This document shows, one piece after another, positions 1 through 6,021 of a stretch of 6,021 nt of DNA. The stretch is taken from assembly GCA_946479185.1 (NCBI GenBank), contig CAMLFF010000203.1:1-6021 (forward strand), written 5' to 3'. Numbering within the stretch: position 1 is the first letter of the stretch; each line of letters starts with the position of its first letter. The notes under the pieces were generated by a model that ran no database searches, was not told the DNA's origin, and worked only from the letters and a program-made list of their open reading frames with translations. The translations under genes were made by a program, and so were the position numbers. Source of the stretch: an uncultured Sphingobium sp. Its GTDB lineage: Bacteria; Pseudomonadota; Alphaproteobacteria; Sphingomonadales; Sphingomonadaceae.

Positions 1-25
1 TTATATTGCCACGTTTTCCAGCCCC

Positions 26-2377
26 GTGCTTTGCTTTCCGCCCCTCTTTCTGTTCACCATCCGCGCTGTCCTGGCTTTGTGGCTGGCGCTTTCTGTATGG
101 GCGCTGTCATCGGGCATCGCGCTACGGCGCGCGGCCCGGCTGGCTGAGAAGCAGGCGGATCGGCTGGCTGATCTGCTCCATGCCGCGCCTGCGATCCCAA
201 TGCTTGTGCGCGCTGATGGGCGGATCGATGCGCCGGAGCGACTGGCCGGTTGGCTGGGGCGCGATACCGTGCCGGGCTACCTCTCCGAGCTGATCGCGGA
301 TGATGGCGGCTTGGAGCCTGAACATGCGCGGTTGCTGGCGGCGGAGATCAATGCTGCACAGCGCGGCAGCCGCTCCTTCGCATTGCCGGTGCGAGCCAAG
401 GGATCGAGCCGGATGCTGCTGGTGCGCGGTGGCCCTGCGGGGCCGGATATCGCCAGTCCCGGCACGATCGTGCTGTGGCTCTTCGATGCGACGGAAAGCC
501 AGTCTCAGATTCAGGATTTGCGCGGGCAGGTGGGGCGCTATCGGCAGGCGTTGCAGGCGCTTTCCGGCGTGATCGAGGCAGCGCCGATGCCGGTGTGGCA
601 TCGCACGCCAGATCAGCGTTTAAGCCTCGTCAACAGCGCTTATGTCACTGCAGTGGACGGCAAGTCGGCTGAGCAGGTGATCGAGCAGGGGATTGAGCTC
701 GTCGAGGCAGTCGATGGTCTCTCGCCCGGAGCATCGGCTGCGCGCGCGGCCAAGGATCGGGTGACGACGACCCGCATGTTGCCCGTGACCGTGGATGGCG
801 AACGCAGGCTCATGCGCGTCGTGGACGTGCCGCTCGGCCAAGCCGGAGTCGCGGGCTATGCCATCGACATGCAGGAGCTTGAGGAGGTGCGCGCGGAGTT
901 GCGCCATCTCGGGCAAGCCAATCGCGACATGCTGGATCGGCTCTCCGCAGGCGTCGTGCAGTTCGGTGCCAACCAGCTGCTGCAATTCTGCAATCAGCCC
1001 TTCCTGAGCATCTTCGGTCTCAATCCCGAGATGGCAATTGCGGACACCCATTTCGACCGGGTGCTTGATGCGATGCGCGATGCGGGGCTGGTGCCTGAGA
1101 CGCCGGACTTCCCTGCCTGGCGCAAGAGCAAGCATGAATGGTTCCTCTCACCGACCGCGCAAGAGGAGCAATGGCGGCTTAAGGAAGGCGTTCATCTGCG
1201 CGTCTATGCGCAGCCCTTGCCCGATGGCGGCCTGCTCCTGATCTTCGAGGACCGCACCGAGCATGTGCAACTCGCCAGCGCGCGCGACACGCTGCTGCGC
1301 GTGCGCACGGCGACGCAGGATAATCTGTTCGAAGCGATTGCCGTGTTCGCTGCCGATGGGCGCCTGCATTTGTGGAACAGCCGCTTCCGCGAGATTTGGG
1401 GCGTGCAGGAAGTGATCCTCGCGGCGCATCCTCGCGTGGATGAGCTCATGGCCGTACTGGGGGACAGGTTAGCGCGCCCGCAGCAGGCAAGCCTCGTGCA
1501 GCAACTCATCCGGGCCGCGACAATGGAGCGCCGCCAGCGCGCTGGGCGCATCGCCTTTGCCGATGGGCGCTTCTTCGAATTCGCCGCGATCCCCCTGCCG
1601 GATGGCAACGCGCTGTTCGTAATGCTGGACATTACCGACAGCCGCCGCATCGAGCAGGCGCTGCGTGACCGCAATGAGGCGCTGGAAGATGCTGATCGCG
1701 TCAAGACGGCCTTCGTCTCCAACATGAGCTACGAGTTGCGCACGCCGCTCACCTCCATCGTTGGCTTTGCCGAGATGATGCAGGCGGGCTATGCGGGCGA
1801 ACTTTCCGCGCAGGGCCGCGAATATATCGATGCGATCATCAGCAGCACGACGCGTCTGGCGCGGCTGATCGACAATGTGCTGGACCTCACGCAGGGCGCG
1901 GCAGGTGGCATGCCGATGGAGCGGAGCCCGGTCGACATCGAGGCGATGATCCGGGAGATGGCTGTGCGGATGCAGGAGAAAGCCGCATCGCGCGATGTGA
2001 CGCTTGCGTTGGTTTTAGAACCTGAAATTGGCGTTGTTCATGGCGATCAACGGCGTTTGGTTCGCGCGATTGAGCATGTGTTGGATAATAGCCTGAGTTT
2101 CGTCAGCCGAGGTGGCCGGGTGCTGATCCATGCCGAGGGTGGGGCCAAATCCGTGCGGATCATCATTTCCGATGACGGGCCGGGAATCGACCAGAAATTG
2201 AAGGTGCGGCTGTTTGACGCTTTTGCCCGCTTCGGACGCGATGGCGATGCGCAGAGCGCTGGCCTCGGTCTGCCGCTGGTCAAGCAATTTGTCGAGGCAC
2301 ATGGCGGCACTGTGACGCTCGTCTCGGAGCTTGGGCAGGGGACGATCATCACCATCGATCTGCCAAGGGGCGCATAA
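26..2377 (+). CDS. divL: DivL-like PAS-domain tyrosine pseudo-histidine kinase (5' end uncertain)
   Basis: Membrane-anchored cell-cycle signalling protein of the histidine kinase superfamily, 783 aa from the GTG at 26 (Caulobacter DivL is about 770 aa). One hydrophobic segment spans about residues 5-30. A degenerate PAS-like region (about 50-160) and three clearer PAS-like repeats (about 180-290, 300-410, 430-540) follow. The DHp helix reads SNMSYELRTPL with Tyr569 where kinases have the phosphorylated His. The HATPase domain keeps its N-box Asn (N688), the G1 motif DDGPG (716-720) and the G2 motif GLGLPLV (from about 746). The Tyr H-box plus PAS array is the DivL hallmark. In Caulobacter, DivL binds DivK~P and tunes CckA, and so CtrA phosphorylation; the same role here is inferred. 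No Shine-Dalgarno sequence precedes the GTG and the frame stays open to the left edge, so the start may be upstream or at the TTG at 77. Residue numbers assume the GTG. Confidence 0.88.
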   Translation: MLCFPPLFLFTIRAVLALWLALSVWALSSGIALRRAARLAEKQADRLADLLHAAPAIPMLVRADGRIDAPERLAGWLGRDTVPGYLSELIADDGGLEPEHARLLAAEINAAQRGSRSFALPVRAKGSSRMLLVRGGPAGPDIASPGTIVLWLFDATESQSQIQDLRGQVGRYRQALQALSGVIEAAPMPVWHRTPDQRLSLVNSAYVTAVDGKSAEQVIEQGIELVEAVDGLSPGASAARAAKDRVTTTRMLPVTVDGERRLMRVVDVPLGQAGVAGYAIDMQELEEVRAELRHLGQANRDMLDRLSAGVVQFGANQLLQFCNQPFLSIFGLNPEMAIADTHFDRVLDAMRDAGLVPETPDFPAWRKSKHEWFLSPTAQEEQWRLKEGVHLRVYAQPLPDGGLLLIFEDRTEHVQLASARDTLLRVRTATQDNLFEAIAVFAADGRLHLWNSRFREIWGVQEVILAAHPRVDELMAVLGDRLARPQQASLVQQLIRAATMERRQRAGRIAFADGRFFEFAAIPLPDGNALFVMLDITDSRRIEQALRDRNEALEDADRVKTAFVSNMSYELRTPLTSIVGFAEMMQAGYAGELSAQGREYIDAIISSTTRLARLIDNVLDLTQGAAGGMPMERSPVDIEAMIREMAVRMQEKAASRDVTLALVLEPEIGVVHGDQRRLVRAIEHVLDNSLSFVSRGGRVLIHAEGGAKSVRIIISDDGPGIDQKLKVRLFDAFARFGRDGDAQSAGLGLPLVKQFVEAHGGTVTLVSELGQGTIITIDLPRGA
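2365..2370 (+). promoter_or_regulatory. Likely ribosome binding site of tsaE
   Basis: The purine run AAGGGG lies in the last codons of divL, 11 nt before the GTG at 2382. It supports the GTG as the tsaE start over the TTG at 2331, which lies deeper in divL and would add 17 residues unlike the family N-terminus. The spacing is slightly long, and re-initiation after the divL stop probably helps. Confidence 0.5.
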
Positions 2378-2381
2378 GAGC

Positions 2382-2840
2382 GTGAGCCAGAAGCCATTGC
2401 GATTTGCGAGCGCCGATGCGCTGGATGCGTTCGGCCACCGCTTGGCAGCGCTGCTGCGGCCCGGCGATGTGGTGACGCTGGAAGGCGATCTGGGCGCTGG
2501 CAAAACCACCTTCGCGCGCGGGCTGCTGCGTGGTCTTGGGCATCAGGGCGATGTCCCAAGCCCCACCTTTGCGATCCTGCAAGGCTATGAGCCGCCGGAA
2601 ACCGATTTTCCGCTGGCGCATGTGGACCTGTATCGCATCGAGGACCCCGCCGATCTTGAGGAATTGGGTCTGGATGAATGGCTGAACGATGGTGCGCTCG
2701 CCATCGAATGGCCAGATCGGCTGGGCACACGCTATGCGAATATTGCGCTCGCGATCAGCGTTGTTGTGGAGCCCGATGGCACGCGATGCTTGACAGCGCG
2801 GGTGCCAAAGCTTTGGGAGAGCCGATGGCCAGCAACATGA
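2382..2840 (+). CDS. tsaE: tRNA t6A modification ATPase TsaE (YjeE family)
   Basis: Small P-loop ATPase, 152 aa from the GTG at 2382, the usual family length. It works with TsaB and TsaD in the cytoplasm to form N6-threonylcarbamoyladenosine at position 37 of ANN-decoding tRNAs; TsaE ATP hydrolysis resets the complex. Visible motifs in order are the Walker A GDLGAGKTT (about 35-43), the family signature VPSPTF (58-63), HVDLYRI (80-86, the Walker B-like strand), the segment LEELGLDEW (about 92-100), and EWPDRLG (from 109). All expected family motifs are present, so the gene looks intact. GTG is chosen because it starts 4 nt after the divL stop with an SD-like run upstream, and no in-frame ATG exists further in. 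It overlaps amgK by 16 nt. It is the only t6A gene in this window. Confidence 0.93.
   Translation: MSQKPLRFASADALDAFGHRLAALLRPGDVVTLEGDLGAGKTTFARGLLRGLGHQGDVPSPTFAILQGYEPPETDFPLAHVDLYRIEDPADLEELGLDEWLNDGALAIEWPDRLGTRYANIALAISVVVEPDGTRCLTARVPKLWESRWPAT
2815..2821 (+). promoter_or_regulatory. Ribosome binding site of amgK
   Basis: GGGAGAG near the end of tsaE has its GGAG core five nt before the ATG at 2825. This is the best Shine-Dalgarno match in the window and favours 2825 over the ATG at 2837, for which the spacing would be about 17 nt. It also argues against the longer in-frame extension starting at 2678 inside tsaE. Confidence 0.6.
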
Positions 2841-3829
2841 AAGCGCCCGATGGCGCGCCCGCTTTTCTCGCCGCTGCCGGATGGCCCGGCGCGCAGATTC
2901 TCCCGCTCGCAGGCGATGCCTCGTTCCGGCGCTATTTCCGCATTGAGGATGGCGCCCGCCGCGCGGTGCTGATGGACGCGCCGCCGCCGCATGAAGACCC
3001 GCGACCGTTCATCTCGGTCGGTGAATGGCTGTGTGCGAATGGCTTTGCAGCGCCTGAAATATTGGCCCGTGATCTCGCTCAAGGCCTCGTGCTGATCGAG
3101 GATTTTGGCGATGAGCGGGTGCGCGAACATCTGGATGCCGCGCCTGAGCAAGAGCAGGCGATCTATGAACGCGCCGTGGATTTGCTCGCTGATCTGCATG
3201 AACTGCCTGCTCAGACTGATCTCCCGCCCTATGATTGCGCGGTCTATCAGCGCGAAGTGGCGCTGCTGACGGAATGGTTCTGCCCGGCGGCGGGTCTTAA
3301 GGTGGATGAGGCGGGCTATATCGCCGCCTGGGATGCGGTTCTGCCGATAGCCGAGCAGGATCAGGCTCCCATCGTCACGGTGCTGCGCGATTATCATGCC
3401 GAGAACATCATGCTGCTGCCGGACCGCAGCCGGTCACACGGACTCGGGCTTCTGGATTTTCAGGACGCACTTGCGGGCCACCCGGCCTATGATCTGGTTT
3501 CGCTGCTGCAGGATGCGCGGCGCGACGTGAGCCCGTCGGTGGAGCAGGCCATGCTGGCGCGCTATCAGGCGCGGGCCAAGGTTTCCGGCGATTTTCTCGC
3601 TGCCTATGCTGTGCTGGGCGCGCAGCGCAACGCCAAGATCATCGGCATCTTCACCCGCCTTTGCCAGCGCGATGGCAAGCCGCGTTACCTCGATTTTCTG
3701 CCGCGCATGTGGGGCCTGCTGGAGCGCGATCTTGCGCATCCGGCACTGGCGCCAGTGGCGCAATGGTTTGCTGAGAATATTCCCGCCAGCGTACGCGGAG
3801 AGCTTGTGATCGGCGGGCACGCGGCATGA
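2825..3829 (+). CDS. amgK: N-acetylmuramate/N-acetylglucosamine kinase AmgK
   Basis: Anomeric sugar kinase of the aminoglycoside phosphotransferase fold, 334 aa, close to the roughly 340 aa of characterised AmgK. In the cytoplasm it phosphorylates C1 of recycled MurNAc (and GlcNAc), giving the substrate for MurU. The nucleotide-binding N-lobe has GDASFRRYFRI (30-40) and the hinge-like LIEDFGDERV. The catalytic loop reads LRDYHAEN, with Asp189 as likely base and Asn194 as metal ligand. The DFG-equivalent is LLDFQDA with Asp211. A C-terminal conserved block starts LGAQRNAKIIGIF (264-276). The common HxD histidine is Leu here, which I recall as normal for this subfamily. The stop overlaps the murU start as ATGA. 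The pairing with murU is the main reason to call AmgK rather than a generic phosphotransferase or an antibiotic-resistance enzyme. An alternative start is the ATG at 2837. Confidence 0.9.
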   Translation: MASNMKAPDGAPAFLAAAGWPGAQILPLAGDASFRRYFRIEDGARRAVLMDAPPPHEDPRPFISVGEWLCANGFAAPEILARDLAQGLVLIEDFGDERVREHLDAAPEQEQAIYERAVDLLADLHELPAQTDLPPYDCAVYQREVALLTEWFCPAAGLKVDEAGYIAAWDAVLPIAEQDQAPIVTVLRDYHAENIMLLPDRSRSHGLGLLDFQDALAGHPAYDLVSLLQDARRDVSPSVEQAMLARYQARAKVSGDFLAAYAVLGAQRNAKIIGIFTRLCQRDGKPRYLDFLPRMWGLLERDLAHPALAPVAQWFAENIPASVRGELVIGGHAA

Positions 3830-4551
3830 CCATCAAGCTTGAAACGGCGATGCTGATGGCAGCGGGCCTCGGCAAGCGGATGCGTCCGCTTACGACGACC
3901 CGGCCGAAGCCTCTCGTGCGCGTGGCCGGCAAGGCGCTGCTCGATCATGCGCTTGACAAGGTGGAGGCTGCGGGCATCAGCCGGTCCATCGTCAATGTCC
4001 ATTATCTGGCCGATTCCATTGAAGCGCATCTCAAGGGCCGGGCGGTAAGGACTGGCGCGGATTACATCATCTCGGACGAGCGCGAAAAGCTGCTCGAAAC
4101 TGGCGGCGGCCTTGTGAAGGCACTGCCGCTGATCGGCGACAAACCCTTCCTTTGTGTCAATGCCGATGTGCTGTGGGTCGATGGTCCAACCGACGCAATC
4201 TCGGCGCTCAGCGCGCGGTGGGATCCGGAGATCATGGATGCGCTGCTGTTGCTTGTGCCGTTTGCGCGGGCCAATGGCTATCCCGGCATGGGCGATTTCC
4301 ACATGGATTCCGCTGGCCGAATCAGCCGACGCAAGTCCGGCCGTGTCGCGCCGTTCGTCTATTGCAGCGTGCAGATCCTCTCGCCGAAGCTGATCGTCGA
4401 CCCGCCAGCGGATATGTTCTCGACGGGCATATTCTGGGATCGCGCGATTGCCGCCGGGCGCGCTTATGGCCTCTCGCATGGCGGCATGTGGTATGATGTG
4501 GGCACGCCCGCCGCCATTCCGCTGGTCGAGGCCGGTATCGCCGATGGCTGA
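3826..4551 (+). CDS. murU: N-acetylmuramate alpha-1-phosphate uridylyltransferase MurU
   Basis: Sugar-1-phosphate nucleotidyltransferase, 241 aa, with the short single-domain length typical of MurU. It converts MurNAc-1-P and UTP to UDP-MurNAc and pyrophosphate, the last step of the recycling shunt begun by AmgK. The N-terminal signature is AMLMAAGLGKRMRPLT (8-23), giving the GxGxRMRP nucleotide loop, followed by RPKPLV (26-31). ETGGG (91-95) and the metal-binding NAD motif with Asp114 (112-114) follow. The C-terminal WYDVGTP (222-228) carries a second conserved Asp. There is no C-terminal left-handed beta-helix, so it is not a GlmU or a GDP-mannose pyrophosphorylase of the long type. The start ATG overlaps the amgK stop by four nt and has only a weak SD, so translational coupling is likely. 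It overlaps addB by eight nt. Confidence 0.9.
   Translation: MTIKLETAMLMAAGLGKRMRPLTTTRPKPLVRVAGKALLDHALDKVEAAGISRSIVNVHYLADSIEAHLKGRAVRTGADYIISDEREKLLETGGGLVKALPLIGDKPFLCVNADVLWVDGPTDAISALSARWDPEIMDALLLLVPFARANGYPGMGDFHMDSAGRISRRKSGRVAPFVYCSVQILSPKLIVDPPADMFSTGIFWDRAIAAGRAYGLSHGGMWYDVGTPAAIPLVEAGIADG
4528..4531 (+). promoter_or_regulatory. Weak ribosome binding site of addB
   Basis: A GAGG tetramer inside the end of murU lies 12 nt before the addB ATG at 4544. It is short and slightly distant, so coupling to murU translation probably contributes to initiation. Confidence 0.3.
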
Positions 4552-6021
4552 GCGCCGCGCGCCGGGCTTGTACACGATCCCGGCGCACCGGGCCTTTTCC
4601 GATGCCCTCGCCGCCGGACTGCTGGCGCAGCACAAGGCTGGTGGCGATGGCGGGCTTGCGCTGGCGCGCGGCATCTTGCTGCTGCCGAATAATCGCGCAG
4701 TGCGGGCGGTTCGCGATGCCTTCGTGCGCGCCTCAGGCACTGGGCTATTGTTGCCAAGGTTGGTTCCAGTCGGCGATATCGACCTTGATGAGACGCTGGG
4801 CAATGCGCTCGCCCCGATGGGATCGGATGCGGACATTGCGCCCGCGATTGCGCCTGCCGAGCGGCTGATGATCCTCACGCGGCTGGTGCGGGATCAGCGC
4901 GCGAAAATGGGCGAGCGACTGGAAATTGGCGAGGCGTGGCGGCTGGCCACTGCTTTGGCCCGCGCCTTCGATCAATTGCTCGTCGAGCGCAAAAGCCTGC
5001 ATGACTTGAAGGCGCTACAGCCCGATGATCTTTCCGATCATTGGCAGTCTGCCTTCGGATCATTCGAGCAATTGATGGAGAGCTGGCAACGCGAACTCGC
5101 CACGCGGGGTCTCATCGACATGGCGGAGCGGCGCAACCGGCTGCTCGATCATGTCGCGGCGCGCTGGCGGGATGAGCCGCCGGATCGCTTCATCGTCGCG
5201 GCGGGCATCGTGACCAATGCGCCTGCGGTGGCCGGTCTGCTGCGCACGATCGCGGGGCTGCCCCTTGGCATGGTGGTGTTGCCCGATCTCGACCAGAATC
5301 TGAGCGATGAACAATGGGATGCCATTGGCCCCGTCAACAAGCCGGAGCCGGGTCGGGACTTACCCCCGCCCGCCAATGAATCCCACCCGCAATTCGCGCT
5401 CAAGCTGCTGCTGGAGCGCATGGGCGTCAATCGCGCAGAAGTTGCGCTTTGGCGTTGGGGTAGCGAGCATGATGCGCGGGCTGCGCGTGGCAAAGCGATC
5501 AGCAACGCGATGTTGCCAGCCTTGCTCACCGGCGGCTGGCCGGATGTGCCGGTCGCGCAGCGCTCGCTCAAGGATGCGCGCGCGATCGAGGCGGCGAACC
5601 CTGCCGAGGAAGCGCAGGCCATCGCGCTCGCATTGCGGGAGGCAATCGACACGCCGGATCGCACCGCAGCTTTGGTGACGCCCGACCGCGATCTGGCAAC
5701 CCGCGTGTCCGCTCATTTGCGGCGCTGGGGTATCGACGCCGATGACAGCGCCGGTCGTCCACTCGCCCAGCTTGCGCCCGGCACTTTGCTGTTGGCGCTC
5801 GTGCAAGCCGGGGCGGATCATTTTGCGCCCGTCTCGCTACTGGCATTGCTCAAACATCCGCTCGTGAAGGCGGGTGACGAGCGGCTTGGCTGGCTGGAGC
5901 AGGTGCGGCGCCTCGATCTTGTGCTGCGTGGGCCGCGCCCTCCCGCTGGGCTTGCGGGCATCACCCAGTTGCTAGCAACCGCCAATGGGCGGCAGAGCGG
6001 CCTGCGCACGGCTTTGCTGCC
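4544..6021 (+). CDS. addB: Double-strand break repair protein AddB, N-terminal half (runs off right edge)
   Basis: The reading frame is open from the ATG at 4544 to the right edge, 492 complete codons out of roughly 1000 expected. AddB is the second subunit of the AddAB helicase-nuclease, which processes double-strand ends for RecA-dependent repair, the counterpart of RecBCD. Segments matching my memory of alphaproteobacterial AddB are LLLPNNRAVRAVRDAF (about 45-60), LLPRLVPVGDID (69-80), GLIDMAERRNRLLD (189-202), ESHPQFALKLLLERMGV (279-295), the PAEEAQAIALALREA block (353-367), TAALVTPDRDLATRV (374-388) and DDSAGRPLA (400-408). There is no GxGKS/T Walker A near the N-terminus, as I recall for this AddB branch; AddA supplies the motor. 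The C-terminal PD-(D/E)XK nuclease domain would lie beyond the window, probably followed by addA. The start overlaps murU by eight nt. Confidence 0.92.
   Translation, partial: MAERRAPGLYTIPAHRAFSDALAAGLLAQHKAGGDGGLALARGILLLPNNRAVRAVRDAFVRASGTGLLLPRLVPVGDIDLDETLGNALAPMGSDADIAPAIAPAERLMILTRLVRDQRAKMGERLEIGEAWRLATALARAFDQLLVERKSLHDLKALQPDDLSDHWQSAFGSFEQLMESWQRELATRGLIDMAERRNRLLDHVAARWRDEPPDRFIVAAGIVTNAPAVAGLLRTIAGLPLGMVVLPDLDQNLSDEQWDAIGPVNKPEPGRDLPPPANESHPQFALKLLLERMGVNRAEVALWRWGSEHDARAARGKAISNAMLPALLTGGWPDVPVAQRSLKDARAIEAANPAEEAQAIALALREAIDTPDRTAALVTPDRDLATRVSAHLRRWGIDADDSAGRPLAQLAPGTLLLALVQAGADHFAPVSLLALLKHPLVKAGDERLGWLEQVRRLDLVLRGPRPPAGLAGITQLLATANGRQSGLRTALL

Noticed and set aside
6..293. 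95-codon + strand frame at the left edge
   Set aside because: It overlaps the divL frame, which shows a membrane segment and continues into real domains; this one is Arg/Cys/Trp-rich and ends with no motif.
2057..2089. Possible internal promoter (TTGGTT and GATAAT) in the AT-rich patch of divL
   Set aside because: The spacing is 21 nt, too long for a sigma-70 type promoter, and it points into the middle of a conserved domain. I could not support it.
2047..2730. 227-codon open frame on the - strand across divL and tsaE
   Set aside because: It is antisense to the HATPase domain and the TsaE P-loop, with Pro/Arg/Ser-rich content and no domain signature.
2678..2824. N-terminal extension of amgK by 49 residues into tsaE
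   Set aside because: The added sequence is Cys/Arg-rich and unlike the family, and the SD at 2815-2821 points to the ATG at 2825.
2825..3829. Aminoglycoside-resistance phosphotransferase
   Set aside because: The fold is shared, but the adjacent murU, the LRDYHAEN and LLDFQDA motifs and the length fit AmgK in peptidoglycan recycling.
3826..4551. Mannose-1-phosphate guanylyltransferase or glucose-1-phosphate thymidylyltransferase
   Set aside because: The N-terminal signature is shared by the superfamily, but the short length, the WYDVGTP ending and coupling to amgK fit MurU better.
3685..4878. 397-codon open frame on the - strand across amgK, murU and addB
   Set aside because: It lies antisense to three well-supported genes, shows low-complexity Arg/Ala/Ser-rich sequence with no recognisable motif, and is expected from GC-rich codon bias.
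1..6021. Mobile element, CRISPR array, tRNA, terminator hairpin or novel system
   Set aside because: Nearly every base is in a conserved core gene. I saw no terminal inverted repeats, spaced direct repeats, cloverleaf or hairpin with T-run.

Overview
This is a gene-dense, GC-rich stretch with five genes, all on the + strand and packed with almost no intergenic DNA. Gene content and style point to an alphaproteobacterium, most likely in the Sphingomonadales. The evidence is a DivL-type tyrosine pseudo-histidine kinase (a lineage-restricted cell-cycle protein), an AddB of the alphaproteobacterial type, and the gene order divL-tsaE-amgK-murU-addB. The taxonomic call is an inference from family knowledge; no rRNA or other marker lies in the window.

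Layout. Positions 1-25 are too short to interpret; the divL frame is open to the left edge, so the true divL start may lie outside. 26-2377 is divL (membrane segment, PAS repeats, DHp domain with Tyr in place of the phospho-acceptor His, intact HATPase motifs). 2382-2840 is tsaE (t6A tRNA modification ATPase). 2825-3829 is amgK (MurNAc/GlcNAc anomeric sugar kinase). 3826-4551 is murU (MurNAc-1-P uridylyltransferase). 4544 to the right edge is the first half of addB (AddAB helicase-nuclease subunit). Junctions are a 4-nt gap, a 16-nt overlap, a 4-nt ATGA overlap and an 8-nt overlap, so this reads as one translationally coupled operon.

How the genes fit together. AmgK and MurU are consecutive enzymes of the peptidoglycan-recycling shunt: MurNAc goes to MurNAc-1-P and then to UDP-MurNAc, bypassing de novo MurA/MurB synthesis, the step blocked by fosfomycin. 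DivL controls the CckA-ChpT-CtrA cell-cycle phosphorelay in Caulobacter. TsaE supports tRNA t6A formation, and AddB repairs double-strand breaks. The operon thus joins cell-cycle control, translation fidelity, cell-wall recycling and recombination. I see no mobile element, CRISPR array, RNA gene, terminator or internal promoter. This is conserved core-genome territory, and I find no undescribed system. The most notable features are the His-to-Tyr H-box of DivL, its retained ATP-binding motifs, and the mixed-function coupled operon.
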